Shown one piece after another: positions 1 to 5,692 of a stretch of DNA of 5,692 nucleotides. A model generated the notes under the pieces. That model was not told where the DNA came from. It did no database searches and saw only the letters and a list, made by a program, of their open reading frames with translations. Positions within the stretch are counted from its first letter, which is position 1. Each line of letters opens with the position of its first letter. The DNA is from Gemmatimonadota bacterium (GTDB lineage: Bacteria; Gemmatimonadota; Gemmatimonadetes; Longimicrobiales; Gaopeijiaceae), in contig JACQVC010000037.1 in the NCBI GenBank assembly GCA_016209995.1, positions 1 through 5,692 on the forward strand. Direction: 5' to 3'. The translations under genes and the position numbers were made by a program.

Positions 1-79
1 AGAGTGGACGTGAAGCTCTGACAGGGTGGGCACTGAAAGTCGCCGAATTCACGCACTACGACGGGCGCATCCGCCGCGC
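1..79 (-). repeat. Direct repeat copy A: fragment of the dsbA-like gene around its CPPC active site
   Basis: All 79 bases are identical to 650-728 in the same orientation, at an offset of 649. The first mismatch is position 80 (g) against 729 (c). Read leftward, the copy corresponds to residues about 90-115 of the DsbA-like protein and includes the codons for Cys-Pro-Pro-Cys. The repeat reaches the window edge, so its true length is unknown. In the dsbA frame the copy is open, but upstream of it there is only a TTG (131-129) with no ribosome binding site, so it is not a credible independent gene start. It could be the front of a 5'-truncated second dsbA copy made by tandem duplication, or an assembly join. 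The identity is seen directly; the origin is inference. Confidence 0.9.
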
Positions 80-106
80 GTCGGTCCCATCCCGGACTCG
101 GCTCAT
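56..106 (-). pseudogene. Interrupted gene start (16-codon ORF running into the repeat)
   Basis: On the minus strand an ATG at 106-104 lies 5 bases after a good ribosome binding site (GGAAGGGAG, 120-112) and 74 bases after the dsbA-like stop. The frame reads MSRVRDGTD and then enters the duplicated dsbA segment out of frame, ending at TAG (58-56) after 16 codons. The signals look like the start of a real downstream gene whose body has been replaced by the repeat. If the repeat is a tandem duplication, an intact version should lie to the left of the window. Alternatives are chance resemblance or a genuine tiny peptide. No function can be assigned. Confidence 0.3.
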
Positions 107-111
107 TTGAT

Positions 112-120
112 CTCCCTTCC
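112..120 (-). promoter_or_regulatory. Ribosome binding site for the interrupted ORF at 106
   Basis: The minus strand reads GGAAGGGAG followed by 5 bases (ATCAA) and ATG. It is the only Shine-Dalgarno-like signal between the dsbA-like stop and the left edge, and it picks the 106 start over the TTG at 131. Confidence 0.35.
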
Positions 121-143
121 GCTGAAAACAAGTCCGTGCTGTC

Positions 144-172
144 AGAATCGACCCCGGCGCGACATTTGTCAA
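144..172 (-). promoter_or_regulatory. Possible leftward promoter (perfect -35, weak -10)
   Basis: The minus strand has TTGACA at 172-167, a 17-base spacer, and GATTCT at 149-144, which matches only 3 of 6 bases of the -10 consensus. It would transcribe the gene starting at 106. The -35 lies inside the stem-loop at 161-182, so the hairpin could alternatively explain the sequence. Confidence is low because the -10 is poor. Confidence 0.25.
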
Positions 173-182
173 GCCAAATGTC
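161..182 (-). other. Perfect 8-bp inverted repeat at the dsbA-like stop codon
   Basis: GACATTTG (161-168) and CAAATGTC (175-182) are exact reverse complements around a 6-base loop. Two bases of the dsbA-like TGA stop (183-181) fall inside the right arm. The stem is AT-rich compared with its surroundings, and no T-tract follows on either strand, so it is not a standard intrinsic terminator. It may be a 3' mRNA hairpin, an operator-like dyad or chance. It also contains the TTGACA hexamer of the possible leftward promoter. Confidence 0.45.
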
Positions 183-993
183 AGGGGCGCGTGCGCTGCG
201 AGTTCAGCCCCTTCAGCGCGCCACTCGATCCGCGCAGCTCCGCCTCTACGAGCATCGCGAGCTCCTCCCACGAGACCGCTCCCGAGCGCGCCGCGTCACC
301 GACCACGAGCGTGGGCGTCGAGCGCACGCCGAGCGCGAGCGCGAAGCTGAGGCTGCGCTGCACCTCCATAGCCGTCTCACGAGCACGAACACACGCGAGC
401 ACAGCCTCGCCGTCGTAGCCCAGCTCCGAGGCGTAGCGGCGGAACAACGGCAGGGGGTCCTGTTCCGCAGCCCATTCACTCTGCCGCTCGAAGAGCGCGT
501 CGCGCATGGCCCAGTATGCACCCTGTCGTTCGGCGCAGCGGGCCGCTTGCGCCGCAGCGAGAGCGTTTGGGTGCTGATCGGCGATAGGGAAATCGAAAAA
601 GACGAACCGCACCAGCCCTCTCGCGATGTGCTCCTCCCTCAGACGAGCAAGAGTGGACGTGAAGCTCTGACAGGGTGGGCACTGAAAGTCGCCGAATTCA
701 CGCACTACGACGGGCGCATCCGCCGCGCCCAGCGCCACACCGAGCGTGTCGAACTGCGCCGGAAACCTGGGATTCGACGGGGGGCTGAGCGTCCGGGGCG
801 CAGCGCCGGTGCTGCGTGCACCTCGCTGGACCAGCGAGAGCAGAAGATTGGACGCGACGAGCAGGATACCGGCCAGAGCCAGAGCGCCGATCCCCGCGTA
901 CAGCCGGGCAGGCCGTCTGCGAGGAGCCTGGTCGGTGCGGGTGTGGTCCTCCCGCGACTCGCTGGCGTGATCCTGGTCCTCGGTGCTGGCCAT
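181..993 (-). CDS. Membrane-anchored DsbA-like thiol:disulfide oxidoreductase (thioredoxin fold)
   Basis: This encodes 270 residues. The charged, cytoplasm-like N-terminus (1-30) is followed by one hydrophobic segment (about 31-55, rich in L, A, G and I). A Ser/Pro/Arg linker then leads to a DsbA/Thioredoxin_4-type domain (about 80-252). Key residues are the active site C105-P-P-C108 after an EFGDFQ strand, and the cis-Pro loop T226-P227 (GVRSTPTLVVG). C153 and C201 lie in the helical insert and may form a second structural disulfide, as in some bacterial relatives. It most likely catalyses dithiol-disulfide exchange in exported proteins, anchored on the outer face of the inner membrane. The start at 993 is chosen because AGGAGA lies 8 bases upstream; the frame is open back to 1224 but without such a signal. 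It is divergent from the hydrolase genes. No DsbB/VKOR partner is visible. The direction of catalysis (oxidase or isomerase) cannot be read from the sequence. Confidence 0.93.
   Translation of the reverse strand: MASTEDQDHASESREDHTRTDQAPRRRPARLYAGIGALALAGILLVASNLLLSLVQRGARSTGAAPRTLSPPSNPRFPAQFDTLGVALGAADAPVVVREFGDFQCPPCQSFTSTLARLREEHIARGLVRFVFFDFPIADQHPNALAAAQAARCAERQGAYWAMRDALFERQSEWAAEQDPLPLFRRYASELGYDGEAVLACVRARETAMEVQRSLSFALALGVRSTPTLVVGDAARSGAVSWEELAMLVEAELRGSSGALKGLNSQRTRP
650..728 (-). repeat. Direct repeat copy B, inside the dsbA-like gene
   Basis: This is the resident copy of the 79-base segment also found at 1-79. It lies in frame within the DsbA-like coding sequence and encodes residues about 90-115, including C105 and C108. 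The 649-base offset is not a multiple of three, which is why copy A sits out of frame with the start at 106. Confidence 0.9.
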
Positions 994-1001
994 GAGTTGA
1001 C

Positions 1002-1007
1002 TCTCCT
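1002..1007 (-). promoter_or_regulatory. Ribosome binding site of the dsbA-like gene
   Basis: The minus strand reads AGGAGA, then 8 bases, then the ATG at 993-991. It decides the start against the in-frame ATG at 1224 and the out-of-frame ATG at 1013. Confidence 0.7.
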
Positions 1008-1018
1008 CGCCATCGCGT

Positions 1019-1046
1019 GCCGACGAGTACGTGCTCGCTGGTCGGC
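1019..1046. other. Imperfect hairpin in the dsbA-like leader
   Basis: GCCGAC (1019-1024) pairs with GTCGGC (1041-1046), and inside them GAG (1025-1027) pairs with CTC (1034-1036) around a 6-base loop, with a 4-base bulge (1037-1040). It would lie in the 5' leader of the dsbA-like transcript, 12 bases before the ribosome binding site. Hairpins arise often by chance in GC-rich DNA, so any regulatory role is speculative. Confidence 0.2.
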
Positions 1047-1114
1047 GCTCGGCGCGCTTCGCGTGCGGACCCAACAGCCCCAGCCGTTGTGAGCGCCGCC
1101 TTGCCCAAAGTAGC

Positions 1115-1143
1115 TTGTATCTCCTTGCTAGCGATACTATATA
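1115..1143 (+). promoter_or_regulatory. Candidate promoter for the hydrolase genes
   Basis: The plus strand has TTGTAT (1115-1120), exactly 17 bases, then TATATA (1138-1143). Each hexamer matches the sigma-70 consensus only partly (3/6 and 4/6). Support comes from the position in the one AT-rich island of the 282-base divergent gap. It would give a leader of roughly 125 bases before 1276. A perfect TTGACA at 1179-1184 has no -10 at a suitable distance and was not chosen. Confidence 0.3.
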
Positions 1144-1146
1144 GCA
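1138..1146 (-). promoter_or_regulatory. Candidate extended -10 promoter for the dsbA-like gene
   Basis: The minus strand reads TGCTATATA (1146-1138), an extended -10 pattern (TGn before the hexamer). The overlapping TATAGT (1141-1136) matches the -10 consensus at 5 of 6 positions. No good -35 lies 16-19 bases upstream. The site overlaps the rightward candidate at the CTATATAG palindrome (1137-1144), so the two promoters could compete. The leader to the ATG at 993 would be about 135 bases. Confidence 0.3.
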
Positions 1147-1264
1147 CAGGAATCCCATCGCTTTGGTTACCCGTCTATTTGACAGCTTGCGAACGCGTCC
1201 GGCACGGTCTTTCACTATGGGCACTCCCTGGAAGTCGATCCGGAATCGGGTCTCCGCACGGGTC

Positions 1265-1271
1265 AGGAGGT
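1265..1271 (+). promoter_or_regulatory. Ribosome binding site of the PHP hydrolase gene
   Basis: AGGAGGT lies 4 bases before the ATG at 1276. It is close to the ideal anti-Shine-Dalgarno complement and fixes the start, which is also the start of a signal-peptide-like sequence. Confidence 0.8.
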
Positions 1272-1275
1272 CACG

Positions 1276-3801
1276 ATGAGGTCTCCCAGCATTCTCCGTT
1301 TAGGGCTGGCCGCCGGGCTTGGCGCCACGCTCGGCGCAGCTCACGAGGTTCCGTTGCCGCCCGGTTATCAATATCAAGGACGGCTCAGTGCAGGCGGCGG
1401 GATGTACCTGGAGAGCTTGTACCTTCCGCCCGTCACCACGGGGCCGTGGGCCCCCGCCTGGTCGCCCGATGGCCGCGAGATCGTCGTGGCCATGCACGGC
1501 AGTCTCTGGCGTGTGCCGGCCGAAGGGGGAGAGGCGCAGCAGATCACTGCGGGCCCGCATTACGACTCCGAGCCGAGCTGGTCACCCGCTGGGCGTCGCA
1601 TCGCTTTCACGCGCGACACGGGTCAGCAGATCGACGTATGGGTGGTGAACGCCGATGGCAGCGATCCGCGTCAGCTCACGCAGAGCGAGGCGTTCAGCGT
1701 CAATCCCGAATGGTCGCCCGTCGGCGACAGGATCCTGTACGTGTCACTGGAGGAGAGCCGTCCGCTCGGCGTGTGGTCGATTTCCCCGAGCGGAGGCGCT
1801 CCTCAGCCGATCCTCGTGGACGAGTACCAGAACATCACGCCGAGCTGGTCGCCCGACGGCAGCCAGGTCGTCTTTGTGAGCAACCGGTTCTGGAATGGCC
1901 GGCGAGTCCAGGGGACGGGCGGACTGTGGACGTATCGCCTCGGCGATCCGGAACCCACGATCCTCGTGCCGGAGGAGACGGTGTGGCATGCCTATCCCGC
2001 CTGGTCGCCGGACGGCACCAAAATCGCGTACGGTTCGTTTCGCAGTGGCGATAATCAGCTGTACGTGGTCTCGGCCACACAGGGCAATCCGTATCGCGTG
2101 ACCCATGTGGACGGTGAGATCTACGTGCCGGCATGGTCCCCCGACGGCAGAACGCTGGCGTACGTCTCGAACGCGGGAAGCCAGTTCCGGCTTTACACGG
2201 TCTCCGTCTATGGCGGCACGCCGAAGGAAGTCGAGATCACCGCGCTGAAACACCGCTATCCGATCGGCCGGCTGCAGCTGACCGTGCGCGATGCCGCGAG
2301 CGGCAGTACGACCGGCGCGCGCGTCTATGTCAGGGCCAGCGACGGCAAGGGCTACACTCCGCGCGGTGAGTTCCATCGCATGTGGAGGACGGCCCCGGAC
2401 GGTCATTACTTCCATACCACGGGAAGCTCTACGCTGGAGGTTCCCGCGGGCCGCGTGACCGTCGAGGCGCTGAAGGGCTTCGAGTACCGACCGGTGACTG
2501 CGGAGGTGAACGTTGTCGCCGGCGAAACGCGCGAGCTGGAGCTGACGCTCGAGCGGCTCATCGATCTTCCCGCCCTGGGGTGGTACTCGGGAGACAACCA
2601 CATTCACATGAATTACGGCGGCCTGTTCGACGCGACGCCGCGCACGCTCCTGCTGGAAGCCGAGGCCGAGGACCTGAATGTGGTCAACGACATGATCGCG
2701 AATCAGTCCGGTCTCCGCATCCATGACCTGAAGTACTTCGAGGGTAAGCTGCACGCGCTCTCGCGGCCCAATCGGCTGCTGTACTTCAACGAGGAGTACC
2801 GGCCGAGCTTCTCCGGCCACATGTCGCTGCTGAACCTGAAGAAGTTCTTCTTTCCGCAGTTCGACGGCATGGTCGGGACGGCCCTCTCCGCTCACTATCC
2901 CAGCAACTCGTACGTGCTCGATGCGGTCCACGCGCAGGGCGGAGTGGGCGGCTACGTCCATCCGTTCTACGGCGAGCCTTCACTGCGCGAATACGGAGAC
3001 GCACGCGAGTTCCCCGTCAGCGCCGCGCTGGGCAATACGGACTACATCGACATCATGTGCGTCTGGTCCGACGAGCTGCACAGCCAGAAGGTCTGGTACC
3101 GCAATCTGAACCTCGGACTGGGTGTGCCGGCCTCCGCCGGCTCGGACGCCATGACCGACTACTGGCGTCACCCGTCGGTCGGTGCGGTGCGGGTGTACGT
3201 CAAGACCGGCTCGCCGCTCGATTACGGAAACTGGATTCGAGGGCTCACCGAGGGCCGGTCGTTCGTGACCAGTGGGCCGCTTCTGTTCCTGCGCGTCGAC
3301 GGCCGGGAGCCGGGGGCGGAGATTCGCCTGCCCGGCGGGACCCCCACGACCGTGCGTGTGGAAGCCGAAGCCACGTCCATCTTCGCGATGGACGCGCTGG
3401 ACATCATCCAGGACGGCGAGGTGGTTCACAGCGTGCCGCTGACCGACCCTCATCACGTCAAGCTCGACATCACGCTTCCGGTGGAGCGAACGGGATGGCT
3501 GGCGGCACGCGTGCTGGGACGTGGGCAGCAGCGCTACCACATGGACGCATACGTCTATGCGCACACGAACCCCGTCTACCTGAACAAAGGCGGAGAGCCC
3601 CCGTCGTCTCCGGAAGACGCGCAGTACTTCCTCACCTGGATCGATACGGTGATCGGCATGCTCGAGAGCCAGAATCGTTTCGATACACCGGAGCAGCGAC
3701 GTGAGGTATTGGCCGTTTGGAGGCAAGCTCGCGCGGTATATGCGGGGCTGGCCCGAGAGGCGACGCGCGCTGGCGCGGGCGCGGAGGGAGGAGCGCACTG
3801 A
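1276..3801 (+). CDS. Secreted PD40 propeller / CehA-McbA-like PHP metallohydrolase
   Basis: This encodes 841 residues. Residues 1-22 resemble a signal peptide (MRSPS start, then an L/A/G-rich core, AHA-like AAH end). Residues about 55-320 carry six PD40/TolB-type WSPxG motifs at W62, W102, W146, W191, W244 and W288, enough for one beta-propeller. Residues about 328-428 look like a carboxypeptidase-regulatory or Ig-like beta domain. From about 435 a PHP-type domain follows: GDNH442-I-H444, an acidic segment near E461-E465, NEE at 505-507, GH515MSLLN, GYVH562PF and GSD624. These fit the metal-ligand pattern of CehA/McbA-family hydrolases, which cleave amide or ester bonds in compounds such as carbaryl. 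A further beta domain spans about 665-765, followed by a helical, Ala-rich tail. It is probably periplasmic or extracellular. The substrate is unknown, and the family's relation to known pesticide hydrolases does not imply that activity here. It lies 73 bases before the S9 peptidase on the same strand. Confidence 0.88.
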   Translation: MRSPSILRLGLAAGLGATLGAAHEVPLPPGYQYQGRLSAGGGMYLESLYLPPVTTGPWAPAWSPDGREIVVAMHGSLWRVPAEGGEAQQITAGPHYDSEPSWSPAGRRIAFTRDTGQQIDVWVVNADGSDPRQLTQSEAFSVNPEWSPVGDRILYVSLEESRPLGVWSISPSGGAPQPILVDEYQNITPSWSPDGSQVVFVSNRFWNGRRVQGTGGLWTYRLGDPEPTILVPEETVWHAYPAWSPDGTKIAYGSFRSGDNQLYVVSATQGNPYRVTHVDGEIYVPAWSPDGRTLAYVSNAGSQFRLYTVSVYGGTPKEVEITALKHRYPIGRLQLTVRDAASGSTTGARVYVRASDGKGYTPRGEFHRMWRTAPDGHYFHTTGSSTLEVPAGRVTVEALKGFEYRPVTAEVNVVAGETRELELTLERLIDLPALGWYSGDNHIHMNYGGLFDATPRTLLLEAEAEDLNVVNDMIANQSGLRIHDLKYFEGKLHALSRPNRLLYFNEEYRPSFSGHMSLLNLKKFFFPQFDGMVGTALSAHYPSNSYVLDAVHAQGGVGGYVHPFYGEPSLREYGDAREFPVSAALGNTDYIDIMCVWSDELHSQKVWYRNLNLGLGVPASAGSDAMTDYWRHPSVGAVRVYVKTGSPLDYGNWIRGLTEGRSFVTSGPLLFLRVDGREPGAEIRLPGGTPTTVRVEAEATSIFAMDALDIIQDGEVVHSVPLTDPHHVKLDITLPVERTGWLAARVLGRGQQRYHMDAYVYAHTNPVYLNKGGEPPSSPEDAQYFLTWIDTVIGMLESQNRFDTPEQRREVLAVWRQARAVYAGLAREATRAGAGAEGGAH

Positions 3802-3806
3802 GCTCA

Positions 3807-3826
3807 CGCGGAGAGGCGCGGAGGGG
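3807..3826. repeat. Two-unit tandem repeat of a CGCGGAG motif between the hydrolase genes
   Basis: CGCGGAGAGG (3807-3816) is followed directly by CGCGGAGGGG (3817-3826), identical at 9 of 10 positions. It starts six bases after the upstream stop codon. It may be a remnant of a short intergenic tandem array of the kind seen in GC-rich genomes, or simple purine-rich drift. No hairpin-plus-T-tract terminator is visible in the 3802-3874 gap, which favours read-through. Confidence 0.5.
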
Positions 3827-3863
3827 AGTCGCAGAGTTCACTCGTGAGAAGTCGTGGAGAGAG

Positions 3864-3870
3864 AAGGAGG
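3864..3870 (+). promoter_or_regulatory. Ribosome binding site of the S9 peptidase gene
   Basis: AAGGAGG lies 4 bases before the first ATG (3875) and 7 bases before a second, adjacent ATG (3878). The second spacing is more usual, so either codon may be used; the proteins differ by one residue. Confidence 0.75.
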
Positions 3871-3874
3871 ATCG

Positions 3875-5692
3875 ATGATGCACAGTGCGCTGCGTGACTC
3901 CCTGAGAGCGTGCACTCGAGCCGCCGCATTCGCAGTCTGGCTGGCTGCCCTCACCGCCCTTACCAGCCCGCCGCCCGTCATGGCTCAGGATGCAGCGACC
4001 CAGACTCTCAGGCTGGAGACCTACCTGGATTTCGAATCCGTTGCCGACGCGCAGATCGCGCCCGCTGGCAGCCGCATCGTCTATACGCGGCGCTGGGTGG
4101 ACAAGGTCAATGATCGGCAGGAGTCGTCGCTGTGGATCATGAACGCGGACGGCTCGCGCAACCGGCACCTGGTGGACGGCGGCGGCGCGCGCTGGTCGCC
4201 GGACGGCACGCGCATCGCGTTCGTGCGCGAAGGCGAGCCGACGGGCTCGCAGATCTTCGTTCGCTGGATGGACGCCGAGGGCGCAGTCACCCAGATCACG
4301 CGGCTCGAGAACTCGCCTTCCGACATCCAGTGGTCGCCGGACGGTCGCTGGATCGCGTTCACGAGCCGGGTCGCTGACCGCGCGGAGTTCGCCGGCGTGA
4401 ACCTGCCCGCACGGCCGGACGGCGCTCGCTGGACGGGCGATCCGAAGGTGGTCGAGCGGGCCAGCTACAGGCGGGACCGCCAGGGCTACATCGACACGGG
4501 CTGGACGCACGTGTTCGCGGTCCCGGCCGATGGCGGCACGCCGCGGCAGCTCAGCGATGGCGACTGGAACCACTCGGGCATCGCCTGGAGCCCCGACGCC
4601 GCCGAGATCTACTTCGCCTCGAACCGGCGGCCGGACGCGGACCGTCCCGAGAACTGGCAGGAATCGGAGATCTACGCGGTCACGGTCGCGAGCGGCCGGA
4701 TCCGCCAGCTCACCGACCGCCGCGGACCGGATGGTAACCCCACCCCCTCGCCCGACGGACGACTCATCGCCTACACCGGCGACGACGAGCACCGCGACAC
4801 CTACCGGAGCCAGAAGATCTACGTCATGAACCGCGACGGCTCCGGCTCGCGGGTGATCTCCGGCGACTTCGACGACCAGGCCGCGGACCTCGAATGGGCG
4901 CCGGATGGGAGCGGGCTCTACTTCAATGCCGGCCGCGAGGGCTATGCGAACATCCACTTCGTTTCGGTGAGAGGCGGCGTGCGGCCGGTGACGGAAGGGA
5001 AGCACATGCTGGAGCTGTCGTCCTTCTCCCGCGACGGCATGGCCGTCGGCACGCTGGCCAATGCGCACGAGCCCGGGGACCTCTACCGTTTCTCGCTCGC
5101 TTCGCCGGACCGGCGGACCCGGCTGACCGAAGTGAACGCCGACGTGCTCCAGGGCGTGAAGCTCGGTGAAGTGGAGGAGATCTGGTACGATGGGGAGGGC
5201 GGCTTCCGCATCCAGGGATGGATCGTCAAACCTCCGAACTTCGACCCCGCGCGCAGGTACCCGTTGATCCTGGCCATCCACGGCGGCCCGCACAGCATGT
5301 ACAACGGCGCATTCTCCTTCGCCTTCCAGGAGCACGCGGCCAACGGATACGTCGTTCTGTACACGAACCCGCGGGGAAGCACCGGCTACGGCAGCGCCTT
5401 CGCGAATGCCATCAACCACGACTATCCGGGCGCGGATTTCCCTGATCTCATGCGCGGCGTAGACGAGATGCTCGCGCGCGGCTACATAGACACGCTGAAC
5501 CTGTTCGTCTTCGGCTGCTCGGGCGGCGGCATCCTGACGACGTACATCGTCGGTAACACGGATCGTTTCCGCGCGGCTTCGGCCAACTGCTCGATCGTCA
5601 ACTGGATGTCCGCGATGGGGACGTCCGACGCATTCAGCTACACGCGCACGTTCGCGAAGTATTTCTGGGAGGATCCCACGGAGTGGATGGAC
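3875..5692 (+). CDS. Secreted S9 family serine peptidase (prolyl oligopeptidase/DPP type), 3' end outside window
   Basis: 606 codons are visible and the frame is open at the right edge. Residues 1-37 form a signal peptide with a hydrophobic core at about 16-31 and likely cleavage after VMA (35-37), before QDA. Residues about 45-430 are a beta-propeller with WSPDG-like motifs at W107, W153 and W238, a variant TPSPDG, and WAPDG at W341. The alpha/beta-hydrolase domain follows: HGGPH (469-473) for the oxyanion region, TNPRGSTGYG (497-506), and the nucleophile elbow G547-C-S549-G-G-G, matching GxSxGG of S9 peptidases. The catalytic Asp and His should lie about 80 and 115 residues further on, outside the window. 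It probably cleaves short peptides in the periplasm, with the propeller limiting substrate size. Specificity (dipeptidyl or acylaminoacyl) cannot be decided from this part. It is likely co-transcribed with the upstream PHP hydrolase gene. Confidence 0.93.
   Translation, partial: MMHSALRDSLRACTRAAAFAVWLAALTALTSPPPVMAQDAATQTLRLETYLDFESVADAQIAPAGSRIVYTRRWVDKVNDRQESSLWIMNADGSRNRHLVDGGGARWSPDGTRIAFVREGEPTGSQIFVRWMDAEGAVTQITRLENSPSDIQWSPDGRWIAFTSRVADRAEFAGVNLPARPDGARWTGDPKVVERASYRRDRQGYIDTGWTHVFAVPADGGTPRQLSDGDWNHSGIAWSPDAAEIYFASNRRPDADRPENWQESEIYAVTVASGRIRQLTDRRGPDGNPTPSPDGRLIAYTGDDEHRDTYRSQKIYVMNRDGSGSRVISGDFDDQAADLEWAPDGSGLYFNAGREGYANIHFVSVRGGVRPVTEGKHMLELSSFSRDGMAVGTLANAHEPGDLYRFSLASPDRRTRLTEVNADVLQGVKLGEVEEIWYDGEGGFRIQGWIVKPPNFDPARRYPLILAIHGGPHSMYNGAFSFAFQEHAANGYVVLYTNPRGSTGYGSAFANAINHDYPGADFPDLMRGVDEMLARGYIDTLNLFVFGCSGGGILTTYIVGNTDRFRAASANCSIVNWMSAMGTSDAFSYTRTFAKYFWEDPTEWMD

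Larger units (their letters stand above)
994..1275. other. Divergent intergenic region
   Basis: These 282 bases separate the leftward dsbA-like gene from the rightward hydrolase genes. They hold the two ribosome binding sites at the ends, an AT-rich island at about 1111-1184 with overlapping candidate promoters, an imperfect hairpin at 1019-1046, and a minus-strand AAGGAGATAC at 1126-1117 that resembles a ribosome binding site but is followed only by a TTG (no ATG) at usable distance. I see no tRNA, small protein or clear terminator here. Confidence 0.6.

Noticed and set aside
1..728. Template/variable repeat pair of a diversity-generating retroelement, or a CRISPR-like array
   Set aside because: The two copies are identical, with no adenine-specific changes, no reverse transcriptase is present, and there are only two copies 649 bases apart.
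136..1092. Plus-strand frame of 318 codons opposite the dsbA-like gene
   Set aside because: It is Arg/Gln/Glu-rich with no recognisable motif, and it lies opposite a gene with a clear CPPC site, TP loop and membrane anchor.
1179..1184. Perfect TTGACA as a -35 for the PHP hydrolase gene
   Set aside because: The bases 16-18 further on are GC-rich (near 1202) with no resemblance to a -10 hexamer.
994..1224. N-terminal extension of the dsbA-like gene to the ATG at 1224
   Set aside because: It would add 77 Arg-rich residues with no family resemblance and no ribosome binding site, and would cover the AT-rich promoter island. The ATG at 993 has AGGAGA at good spacing.
1017..2054. Plus-strand frame of 345 codons overlapping the start of the PHP hydrolase gene
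   Set aside because: It is a frame-shifted reading of the propeller region, Arg/Ser/Ala-rich, and lacks the WSPDG motifs that the 1276 frame shows.
1744..2961. Minus-strand frame of 405 codons
   Set aside because: It is antisense to the PD40 and PHP coding region; its His/Arg/Val-rich composition is the mirror of GC-rich codon use. No domain motif is visible.
3632..5419. Minus-strand frame of 595 codons across the 3' end of the PHP hydrolase gene and most of the S9 gene
   Set aside because: Its length is striking, but it crosses two convincing plus-strand genes and their gap, has no motif, and is expected where GC-rich third positions remove antisense stops.

Overview
The window looks like chromosomal DNA from a GC-rich bacterium with a large secreted-hydrolase repertoire. 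Three things suggest this: strong G/C third-position bias, long stop-free antisense frames, and the mix of gene families (PD40-propeller proteins, a CehA/McbA-type PHP hydrolase, an S9 peptidase, a membrane-anchored DsbA-like protein). This is typical of Gemmatimonadota or Acidobacteriota, but the assignment is an inference from gene content; there is no rRNA or other phylogenetic marker here.

Layout from left to right. Positions 1-79 are a perfect copy of 650-728, the part of the leftward gene that encodes its CPPC active site. Positions 80-180 hold a short leftward intergenic region with a ribosome binding site and ATG that open a new reading frame, which then runs straight into the repeat and stops. 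Positions 181-993 (minus strand) encode a membrane-anchored DsbA-like thiol oxidoreductase of 270 residues. Positions 994-1275 are a divergent intergenic region with an AT-rich island around 1111-1184, the best place for two back-to-back promoters. Positions 1276-3801 (plus strand) encode an 841-residue secreted protein: a six-repeat PD40 propeller, a small beta domain and a CehA/McbA-like PHP metallohydrolase domain. After a 73-base purine-rich gap, 3875-5692 (plus strand) encode a secreted S9 (prolyl oligopeptidase family) serine peptidase that is open at the right edge, so its catalytic Asp and His are not visible.

The two plus-strand genes probably form a transcription unit of exported hydrolases, each carrying a propeller next to a hydrolase domain. 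The divergent DsbA-like protein could oxidise exported proteins in the same compartment, but nothing in the sequence ties it specifically to its neighbours. No tRNA, rRNA, CRISPR array, transposase or phage gene was seen. The most unusual observation is the 79-base perfect duplication at the left edge, best explained by a 649-base tandem duplication or an assembly artefact. I found no convincing evidence of a wholly new biological system.
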